Both the position numbers and the translations under genes were made by a program. Below, one piece after another: positions 45,046 through 51,816 of a stretch of 58,671 nucleotides of DNA. The notes below the pieces were generated by a model. The model did no database searches, had not been told where the DNA came from, and saw only the letters and a list, made by a program, of their open reading frames with translations. Origin of the DNA: an uncultured Verrucomicrobiota bacterium (lineage in GTDB: Bacteria; Verrucomicrobiota; Verrucomicrobiia; Limisphaerales; AAA164-E04); assembly GCA_913061285.1 (NCBI GenBank), contig CAJXVR010000005.1, positions 1 through 58,671 of the forward strand, written 5' to 3'. Positions within the stretch are counted from its first letter, which is position 1; each line of letters begins with the position of its first letter.

Positions 45046-45777
45046 TTGTCCGAGACCCGAGCTCCCAAACGGGAAGGTTCACTACCCAACGAGGAAACAT
45101 TTCCCCTTGCCACCAGGGGAATCAGCGACAAGTTTGCTCGTATAGAACGGATGTTCATCGATCAGATAGACTATTTTCAGTGGTGGCTTGTCGGATTCTA
45201 TGTCCTTCTTGTTGGAGGATTCGTCTACGGGCTCTTGCGTCCCCACACCCAGAGTGAGTGGCGTTCCATGGGTATGTCACAAGCCTTTGTCGTCGCCTTG
45301 TATGCGGAAATGTATGGCATGCCTTTGTCCCTCTATGGTGTGGCATGGGCAACGGGTCAGTCCGAGTACGTGACCGATCATTTTCACGGCCACGCATGGC
45401 CCTACCTCCTAGGCCTTGGCGATTGGGGAGCCATCATCTTCGATGTGGTGGGCCAGGCGATGGTCGCCCTGGGCGCACTAATAACTCTTTGGGGCTGGCG
45501 AGATCTCTACCAGGGAAGGGGAGGGGTCGCTCGTGGCGGATTGTACCGCTATATTCGACATCCTCAATACCTCGGATTCATCCTCTTTCTCACGGGATCC
45601 ATCGTCAATTGGCCTACCTTGATAACCTTATTGATGTATCCATTCTTAGTCATCATTTACCGACGACTGGCCAAAACAGAAGAGGCGGCAATGCTTCGAA
45701 CGCAACGCGAATACGCCTCCTACATCAAAGAGACAGGATTCTTCGTGCCCAAGTTTAGACGCAACCGTTCCGCCTAA
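45046..45777 (+). CDS. Isoprenylcysteine carboxyl methyltransferase-like membrane protein
   Basis: This 243-residue polytopic protein belongs to the ICMT/PEMT-like membrane methyltransferase superfamily. The SAM-binding RGGLYRYIRHPQYLGFIL (about 163-180) matches the conserved Y-x-x-x-R-H-P-x-Y-x-G motif, and the final KTEEAAMLRTQREYASYIKET is typical. The start is TTG 45046, supported by a strong AAGGAGGAGG about 12 bases upstream. Substrates of bacterial members are mostly unknown. Confidence 0.85.
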   Translation: MSETRAPKREGSLPNEETFPLATRGISDKFARIERMFIDQIDYFQWWLVGFYVLLVGGFVYGLLRPHTQSEWRSMGMSQAFVVALYAEMYGMPLSLYGVAWATGQSEYVTDHFHGHAWPYLLGLGDWGAIIFDVVGQAMVALGALITLWGWRDLYQGRGGVARGGLYRYIRHPQYLGFILFLTGSIVNWPTLITLLMYPFLVIIYRRLAKTEEAAMLRTQREYASYIKETGFFVPKFRRNRSA

Positions 45778-45837
45778 CGAGAAACCGCAAATTTCTGGCA
45801 ACAAACCATTCTGAAAGGGAGCCACCGGCTTTTTCTA

Positions 45838-45866
45838 TTGCCATACCTAGCTTCTCTATGCATAGT
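45838..45866 (+). promoter_or_regulatory. Promoter with overlapping palindrome upstream of padR gene
   Basis: TTGCCA (45838-45843) and CATAGT (45861-45866) are spaced by 17 bases. The predicted start falls on the ATG at 45873, which would again be leaderless. The perfect palindrome CTATGCATAG (45856-45865) covers the -10, a placement suited to autorepression by the PadR protein encoded immediately downstream. Confidence 0.45.
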
Positions 45867-45872
45867 TTCTCT

Positions 45873-46211
45873 ATGATATCGAAAGATCTTGTCGCAGCCT
45901 CCTCTCGGCCACTCGTGCTTTCGATCTTGGAGGATGGAGAGAATTACGGATACGCAATCATTCAACGAGTGAAGGAGCTTTCCGACAATCAACTCCAATG
46001 GACCGATGGCATGCTTTACCCAGTCCTCCATCGGCTTGAGCGGGAAGGTTTGATCACCTCGAAGTGGCAGACCCCCACGAATGGTCGCCGGAGAAAATAC
46101 TATCGCCTCAATGACACGGGACGCAGCGCACTAATATCTGAACAGAAACAATGGCTCCAAGTACACCGCACACTCACAAAGCTATGGAATCCCCAAAACA
46201 GTTTGACGTAG
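45873..46211 (+). CDS. PadR-family transcriptional regulator
   Basis: This protein of about 112 residues has the PadR winged helix. VLSILEDGENYGYAIIQRV (about 15-33) and GMLYPVLHRLEREGLITSKW (about 46-65) are the recognition and wing regions, followed by GRRRKYYRLNDTGR. PadR proteins usually repress adjacent genes, often membrane or export genes, in response to small ligands or envelope stress. The ATG at 45873 fits the predicted promoter; an ATG at 45858 would add five residues. The 3' end overlaps the next gene, showing coupled expression. Confidence 0.93.
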   Translation: MISKDLVAASSRPLVLSILEDGENYGYAIIQRVKELSDNQLQWTDGMLYPVLHRLEREGLITSKWQTPTNGRRRKYYRLNDTGRSALISEQKQWLQVHRTLTKLWNPQNSLT

Positions 46212-46891
46212 AACGAGCAATCATCGGCTGGAGAATCGAGTTAAGTGGTCCCGGCTCGCTTACCCAGCAAGATATCGATGAACTAGAGAATCATCTCCGA
46301 GAATCCATGGACGACCTTGCTGGCCAAAAGCTCACTGCTGAAGAGGCATTTGCCGTGGCCCGTCAACGGCTTGGAAATCCCGTTTCCCTACGAGACGAAT
46401 ACCAGAAAACCAATCCGAGTCGGCTCTGGTCAATCCGAGTCTGTTGGATGCTCGCCGGATATCTCAGTTTTACTCTCATTGGCACAGCAGCAACACTCGT
46501 TTCAAAGCTAGCTGTTTTCGCATCGTTCGCCTCAGGACTTCGTCCAGGACTGGCCAATCTCTCCGGGATCCTTACTCTCGTTGGAGTATGGGCCTTGTTC
46601 TGCGATTTCCTTAGGAATCGATGCCAATCACACCAAAAACCCCTTTCAATCCCTGGAACAGACTTGCTCAATCGGCGCCCAATCACTTCAGCACTGAGCA
46701 TCGCAAGTATCTATCTCGTGATGTATATCCTCGGCCAAGCAGTCAACACCTACCTTGTCCGCAACCTCGGGCCAAGCCACGAATTGATGACACACACTTA
46801 TTTAACCCAGGCACTCTCAAACTTGGCTCTCACCTGCCTCGTCCTACTGGGCGCCACTCTGGCTATTCAAAGATTAAGGCGTGAGGCTTGA
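46184..46891 (+). CDS. HAAS/permease-prefix-domain membrane protein
   Basis: This protein of about 235 residues has an N-terminal helical HAAS-like prefix domain. LTQQDIDELENHLRESMDDL (about 22-41) through AEEAFAVARQRLGNPVSLRDEY is characteristic. Four transmembrane segments follow. Such proteins are typically encoded with a PadR regulator and are thought to be membrane partners in its signalling; the details are unsettled. It overlaps the padR gene by 28 bases from the ATG at 46184. Confidence 0.82.
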   Translation: MESPKQFDVERAIIGWRIELSGPGSLTQQDIDELENHLRESMDDLAGQKLTAEEAFAVARQRLGNPVSLRDEYQKTNPSRLWSIRVCWMLAGYLSFTLIGTAATLVSKLAVFASFASGLRPGLANLSGILTLVGVWALFCDFLRNRCQSHQKPLSIPGTDLLNRRPITSALSIASIYLVMYILGQAVNTYLVRNLGPSHELMTHTYLTQALSNLALTCLVLLGATLAIQRLRREA

Positions 46892-47216
46892 ATAGGCGCT
46901 ATCTCCAACACCACTAAGTGCGGCAATTCGCGCCGTGTAATCCTCGGCGATCTTAGCGTCCTTGCGTGATAGCCTTCCTCTTAACTAAACGTCACGTCGG
47001 CCCCACCAGGGTCTGATCGCCAACACTCCTACCAGCAACTTATTTCACAGATTCTCCGAATTCTCATTGCACTACGTCGCGTCTCAACACTTCCATCCGA
47101 TCAATATTTCTCTTCGTGAAAACCACACGATGATTCTGGCATTTCGGATCTCGACAAGACCAACCGCAATTACAACAATCTCTGCTTCCACTCTCAAATA
47201 AGGAATCAGAGGCTCT
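46892..47216. other. Intergenic region with a dispersed-repeat-like fragment
   Basis: These 325 bases contain no credible gene. At about 46942-46970 lies CGGCGATCTTAGCGTCCTTG followed by CGTGA. Its complement TCACGCAAGGACGCTAAG belongs to a type of degenerate repeat (variants of ACGCAAAGACGCTAAGG) scattered through the intergenic regions of many bacteria. The function is unknown. The rest shows nothing recognisable. Confidence 0.4.
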
Positions 47217-48815
47217 ATGCATTTTAATCGTCGTACACTCATGGGAGCAGCCGCCCTCGTCGCCGGCCTGTCCCAAACCCACGCCAGCGAACTCAAGCCG
47301 GTAGACACCGGAGAGAGCTCACGAATCTTTCCCAGTGACGCGACCGTCAAAACACTGGCAAGCGACTTAAGATTCACGGAAGGGCCGGCATGGGTCGGCG
47401 GGCGAGATGGATATCTTGTCTTCAGTGATATTCCCGCCAATCGACTTCTCAAATGGACGACAGAGGACGGCATCACTACCTATCGCGATCCTAGCGAAAA
47501 CACCAATGGGAATACCCTAGACCTCCAAGGGCGTTTAATAAGCTGCGAACATGGCGGTCGAAAACTGTCCTTGCAAACCTTAGATGGGCGTCTCGTCCCT
47601 TTGATCACTCACTATGAGGGCAAAAAGTTCAATTCCCCCAATGATGCTGTCGTCAAGTCTGATGGAACGATCTGGTTCACGGATCCCGATTACGGCTTGG
47701 GTGACCGAACCAAAGAGCAACCAGGAAACTATGTCTACCGATTCGATCCTCTGACACAACACATCAGTGTCATCGCAACAGATTTCGACAAACCCAATGG
47801 TCTCTGCTTCTCTCCGGATGAAAAACTTCTCTACATCGCTGACTCGGGAGCGCCCAAACACATCCGATCCTTCTCCGTGCATCGAAATGGCACGGTCAGT
47901 AATGACCGCATTTTTGCGAAACTCGATAAGGGGGGACCCGATGGCATCCGCTGTGACAATCAAGGTCGAGTCTGGTCTAGCTCAGGGGATGGCGTGCAGG
48001 TATTCAATCACGACGGATCCTTGATTGCCCGAATCTTACTACCAAAAGGGGCCGCAAATCTCTGCTTTGGAGGTCCCAACGGCCGCACGCTGTTTATGAC
48101 GGCGCGCGATCAACTCCACTCAATTGAAACCCTGGCCACCGATGCCACCTACACGCGAATGCAGGGCCTCGGCACACCGGCACGATCACCTCGGGTGGCA
48201 CTCTCTCATCCAGACTCAAGTCATTGGACGCAACTCTTCGCCAACGACCTATCAAACGCTGTCGCGCCCAAGGGCGTCTGGACGAGCGAGGGCGGCGTCT
48301 TTACCGCCAGCGAAGATCAGGCTCTCTGGACTCCTCGGGACTATGAGAATTTCGTGCTCGATCTCGAATTCAAAAATGGTCCCGGAGCCAACAGTGGTGT
48401 CGTGGTGTATTGCACGGACACCAACGACTGGATTCCAAACTCAGTAGAAGTTCAAATCGCCGATGACTTCGCAAAGCAATGGGCGAGCGCCGACAAGACC
48501 TGGCAATGTGCGGCCGTCTTCGGTCATCTCGCCGCTTCCACAAGTAACGTGAACCCCGCCGGTGAATGGAATCGATACACGATTCGATGTGTCGGGAAAC
48601 AAATCGATGTCGTGTTGAACGGGCAGCATGTCACCTCAATGGACATGAGCCTGTGGAAATCGGCCTCAAAGAATCCTGACGGTTCAGATATCCCCTCCTG
48701 GCTAAACAAGCCATTCGCTGGCCTTCCCACCAAGGGCCGGATCGGCCTGCAAGGAAAACATGCTGGAGCGCCCATTTGGTTTCGAAACGTGAAGATCAAG
48801 GAACTCGACAACTAA
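47217..48815 (+). CDS. Secreted SMP-30/gluconolactonase-like propeller fused to DUF1080
   Basis: This 532-residue two-domain protein has an N-terminal signal with a twin-arginine pattern (NRRTLMGAAALVAGLSQTHA). The first domain (about 40-310) is an SMP-30/gluconolactonase-type six-bladed propeller, seen in FTEGPAWVG, DPDYGLGD and FDKPNGLCFSPDEKLLYIAD. The second (about 325-530) is a DUF1080 jelly-roll: WTQLFANDLSNA, NFVLDLEFKNGPGANSGVVVY, VEVQIADDF, WFRNVKIKEL. DUF1080 is linked to 3-keto-glucoside hydrolysis. A combined role in opening oxidised sugars is inferred and fits the neighbouring oxidoreductases. A strong terminator follows. Confidence 0.9.
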   Translation: MHFNRRTLMGAAALVAGLSQTHASELKPVDTGESSRIFPSDATVKTLASDLRFTEGPAWVGGRDGYLVFSDIPANRLLKWTTEDGITTYRDPSENTNGNTLDLQGRLISCEHGGRKLSLQTLDGRLVPLITHYEGKKFNSPNDAVVKSDGTIWFTDPDYGLGDRTKEQPGNYVYRFDPLTQHISVIATDFDKPNGLCFSPDEKLLYIADSGAPKHIRSFSVHRNGTVSNDRIFAKLDKGGPDGIRCDNQGRVWSSSGDGVQVFNHDGSLIARILLPKGAANLCFGGPNGRTLFMTARDQLHSIETLATDATYTRMQGLGTPARSPRVALSHPDSSHWTQLFANDLSNAVAPKGVWTSEGGVFTASEDQALWTPRDYENFVLDLEFKNGPGANSGVVVYCTDTNDWIPNSVEVQIADDFAKQWASADKTWQCAAVFGHLAASTSNVNPAGEWNRYTIRCVGKQIDVVLNGQHVTSMDMSLWKSASKNPDGSDIPSWLNKPFAGLPTKGRIGLQGKHAGAPIWFRNVKIKELDN

Positions 48816-48887
48816 CAAGAAGCAGAACTGGGAGGCCAATGCAATCACAGCTCCCGCACCACGTCACCAGCCTCATCTAATGATAAA

Positions 48888-48923
48888 GGACACCGCCCCT
48901 CCCTCTAGGCGGTGTCCCTTTTT
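48888..48923 (+). terminator. Intrinsic terminator after the SMP-30/DUF1080 gene
   Basis: GGACACCGCC (48888-48897) pairs perfectly with GGCGGTGTCC (48908-48917) across a ten-base loop. A C and five T residues follow (48918-48923). This is a strong rho-independent terminator, which separates the gene from the convergent zinc-ribbon gene. Confidence 0.9.
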
Positions 48924-48968
48924 CCCCACAAACCTCTTCCACTCTTTAGATACCATTCACCCGATTAC

Positions 48969-49178
48969 CTATTGGGTGAAAAAATCGAACACGTTCCCGA
49001 TCATTGACGAGTCTGTCTTGTACACCTCAGTATAACGACATCGTTCACATGAAACCGTGGTGAACCGTTTGTTCTGAATATCAAAGATCTTCGACAGAAT
49101 CCCACCCGCTGCCCGAAACTGATCCGTTTCAAATTCTTCATACTTACATTTAGGACAGAACCAATTCACATGTTTCAT
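48969..49178 (-). CDS. Small DUF2082-type zinc-ribbon protein
   Basis: This 69-residue protein has two CxxC pairs: C9-PK-C12 near the N-terminus (WFCPKCKYEEFE) and C44-ER-C47 (VSCERCRYTEVY). The intervening ILSKIFDIQNKRF stretch and the final GNVFDFFTQ match the DUF2082 nucleic-acid-binding zinc-ribbon family. Function unknown. It is convergent with the preceding gene and monocistronic. Confidence 0.9.
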   Translation of the reverse strand: MKHVNWFCPKCKYEEFETDQFRAAGGILSKIFDIQNKRFTTVSCERCRYTEVYKTDSSMIGNVFDFFTQ

Positions 49179-49381
49179 TCTCGATTTCTCTTTCTCTTCT
49201 GAGCGCTTCGCTTACTACTTCACTCCCGAGAACAAACATTACCACAGCATCCGATCGTGAGAATTATCAACCCGAGCTAAGATTATAAAGCCAGAACATC
49301 AGCCCCAAGCGCCTCTCGACGCTTACTGAGTACTCTGCTAGTCATAGATCCGAAAATCACGCCAGCCACCTCGAAAAGAAA

Positions 49382-50662
49382 ATGTATCACCGCAATCCTA
49401 CCCGTCGTTCGTTCCTAAAGAGCGCGCTTGCCGCAGGCATCGCCCCCACATTGATCCCAAGCCGACTATTGGGAGCCGACTCACCTAGCAATAAAATCAC
49501 CATCGGTTTCATCGGTGTCGGCAGCCACGGCACGAATCACAATCTTAAGAACTATCTGAAACAGACAGATGCGCGCGTCCTAACGGTCTGCGATGTCGAC
49601 CGCTCCCGAATGCCAAAAGCCAAGCAAATGGTTGATGATCGCTACGGAAACACCGACTGCACCACCACGGAGGATTTCCGAGAGGTGCTAGCCCGACCTG
49701 ATATCGATGCCGTCATGATTTCCACGCCAGATCACTGGCACACCCTTATGAGTGTCATGGCAGTCCGCGCTGGAAAAGACGTACAATGCGAAAAACCAAC
49801 CCTCACAATCGACGAAGGAAAGATCCTCAACCGAGAGATTCGACGCCACAATAAGGTATTTCAAACAAGTACCGAAGATCGCTCTGTTCCCGTCTACCAT
49901 CGAATGGCCGAACTAGTCCGGAATGGTCGGATCGGAACGCTGGAACGGATTGAAGTCATCCTTCCCAAGCAACCCACAGTCCCTGGCGACCCCACACCAC
50001 AAGCTGTCCCCACTGATCTAAACTATGACCTGTGGCTTGGACCAGCTCCTGAAAAACCCTACACCAAAGATCGAGTCCATTTTCATTTCCGATGGATCTG
50101 GGACTATTCCGGCGGCATCATCTGTGATTGGGGAACCCATCTGTTTGACACCGCCCAATGGGCCAACAACACAGAACGATCAGGACCAATCGAGATTCTT
50201 GGGAAAGGGACCCACTGGGAAGGCGGGCTCTACGATACGGTAAAAGACTACGATGTAAGCTATCGCTACGAGAACGGCGTGACCATGACCTGCACCTCAG
50301 GTAATCCGAGTCTCAAATTCTACGGTTCCAAAGGATGGGTCGGGAACGAAGGTTGGAGAGGCCCCCTTCAAGCCAGTTCTCCCAAGATTCTCAACTCAGT
50401 CATCGAGCCAGGGGAAACGAAGCTCTTCACCAACCCGGCAGGCGAGCATCGCAACTTTCTCGATTGTGTCAAAAGCCGAAAGGACCCCTATTTCCCGGTC
50501 GATATTGGACATCGCATCTCCACCGTTTGCCACCTCGCAAACCTCTCGATCCGTCTCGGTCGCCGCTTAGAGTGGGATCCAGCAACCGAGCAATTTAAAA
50601 ACGATTCTGAAGCCACTCAGCTGATGAGCCGTCCGATGCGAAAACCTTGGTCATTGACTTAG
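49382..50662 (+). CDS. Tat-exported Gfo/Idh/MocA-family oxidoreductase
   Basis: This 426-residue NAD(P)-dependent dehydrogenase family protein has a twin-arginine signal (TRRSFLKSALAAGIAPTLIPS). The Rossmann GFIGVGSHG (about 41-49) and the EKPTLTIDEG segment (about 136-145) are present, followed by the C-terminal substrate domain with WDYSGGIICDWGTHLFDTAQW. Family members oxidise or isomerise sugars and inositols. Such Tat-exported copies are numerous in Planctomycetota and Verrucomicrobiota. The substrate is unknown; neighbouring DUF1080 and PQQ enzymes suggest periplasmic sugar oxidation. Confidence 0.95.
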   Translation: MYHRNPTRRSFLKSALAAGIAPTLIPSRLLGADSPSNKITIGFIGVGSHGTNHNLKNYLKQTDARVLTVCDVDRSRMPKAKQMVDDRYGNTDCTTTEDFREVLARPDIDAVMISTPDHWHTLMSVMAVRAGKDVQCEKPTLTIDEGKILNREIRRHNKVFQTSTEDRSVPVYHRMAELVRNGRIGTLERIEVILPKQPTVPGDPTPQAVPTDLNYDLWLGPAPEKPYTKDRVHFHFRWIWDYSGGIICDWGTHLFDTAQWANNTERSGPIEILGKGTHWEGGLYDTVKDYDVSYRYENGVTMTCTSGNPSLKFYGSKGWVGNEGWRGPLQASSPKILNSVIEPGETKLFTNPAGEHRNFLDCVKSRKDPYFPVDIGHRISTVCHLANLSIRLGRRLEWDPATEQFKNDSEATQLMSRPMRKPWSLT

Positions 50663-50796
50663 AACGTCGATCAGCAGAACACTGACTCTGGATCTGGCTA
50701 ACCCATCCTGTCTGGCTCAACAATTGGACCGATTTTATAATAGATCCAACGGGGAGTTCTGAGCAAGCTGGATCCGATTCACTAAACAGACCTGCT

Positions 50797-51171
50797 ATGC
50801 AGCAACGCCCCCCCATTTTCATCCTGCTATTCTTTTCGATTTTTGGCTTTATTGGAATTACAGTTCTGATTTCCCTTTGGACTACCAGCGGCTTTGGTGC
50901 ACCCCCTACATTCTTTAAGATCTTCGGCTCTTTCATCGCACTGGCATTCATGCTCATGGGCTTCGGAATGCCCATCAGTGTGCTAATGAAGGCAAAAGCG
51001 GGCACGCTTGATCAAAGAACCCCATCCGTAGCTCAAAGCCCCGCAACGCCAAAACCGGGCACCTACGACTGTCCAAATTGCGGTGCGAATGTCGGTGGGG
51101 TAGAGGTCTCACCAAGCGGTGATCTCAAATGTAGTTATTGCAACGAGTGGTGGAATATTCATCGGGGATGA
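50797..51171 (+). CDS. Small membrane protein with C-terminal zinc ribbon
   Basis: This 124-residue protein has two N-terminal transmembrane helices (about 7-28 and 38-62), a Pro/Thr-rich linker and a C-terminal CxxC-CxxC zinc ribbon (YDCPNCGANVG and LKCSYCNEWW). It is unrecognised. A perfect TATAAT lies at 50736-50741, although with a poor -35. It is translationally coupled to the next small gene (ATGA at 51168). Confidence 0.75.
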   Translation: MQQRPPIFILLFFSIFGFIGITVLISLWTTSGFGAPPTFFKIFGSFIALAFMLMGFGMPISVLMKAKAGTLDQRTPSVAQSPATPKPGTYDCPNCGANVGGVEVSPSGDLKCSYCNEWWNIHRG

Positions 51172-51413
51172 GATGGTTCTTCCTCAATCCAAAAGCTGTC
51201 ATTGCGATTCTGGGATTGCTCTGGAGTGCTAAGGTCATCAAAGATCTCCCGTCCGACTGGGAAACGTTTCGGGATTCTGATGATCGTACCGATCAGACCA
51301 TTCAGATCGTCTCTTGGATTGTAAGCACCATGGTCGCAATCATCACTGTGACTATTGTTTTCTCCATCCTGAGTTTCAGCATCTCTGAATTGAAAGACTG
51401 GAGCCGTTTCTAA
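51168..51413 (+). CDS. Small hypothetical membrane protein
   Basis: This 81-residue protein starts at the ATG of an ATGA overlap with the preceding zinc-ribbon gene. It has two hydrophobic segments (about 8-20 and 46-70). No family was recognised. The coupling suggests it works with its neighbour. An open frame from 51138 overlaps more and is not preferred. Confidence 0.6.
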   Translation: MRWFFLNPKAVIAILGLLWSAKVIKDLPSDWETFRDSDDRTDQTIQIVSWIVSTMVAIITVTIVFSILSFSISELKDWSRF

Positions 51414-51441
51414 GCTGGAAATAGAAGTCTGAGCACATCCA

Positions 51442-51759
51442 TCACGCCATTCCAAGACGATGGCATGGTAATCTCGTTTGGCCTACTCGAAATCCAAACA
51501 GCGTTTCACTGTTTACGAACAGGCCATTCTTGATTGCATCCCCGAAGGAGAACGTGACTCTAGCCCAGGGGTTTGAGCTAGCATCCTTATCGTATTCTAT
51601 CGACACCATCGCAAGAGCCTGAACTTGTTGCTGCAGAATCTTCTGCACAGACAACCACCACTCTAATCGATCCACGGGCAACAACATCAGAATGTGGAAC
51701 CGGAAGACTCCATCCATCAGACTACCGAATAATAAAAGGTTCCAGGTGCTGTGATTCAC
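51442..51759 (-). CDS. Doubtful short hypothetical frame
   Basis: A 105-residue open frame from a GTG at 51759 is the only candidate gene in the 400 bases between 51414 and 51816. No motif, signal or ribosome-binding site supports it. The region may instead be a decayed gene or a non-coding 3' region. Nothing else is seen there. Confidence 0.2.
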   Translation of the reverse strand: MNHSTWNLLLFGSLMDGVFRFHILMLLPVDRLEWWLSVQKILQQQVQALAMVSIEYDKDASSNPWARVTFSFGDAIKNGLFVNSETLFGFRVGQTRLPCHRLGMA

Positions 51760-51816
51760 GAAGAAGATTGATAGCCATGCTTTCTCTCACCCCATCCAAT
51801 TCTTTCCTCAATATTT

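Noticed and set aside
45858..45872. ATG at 45858 as padR start
   Set aside because: It lies upstream of the predicted transcription start. The ATG at 45873 gives the usual PadR N-terminus.
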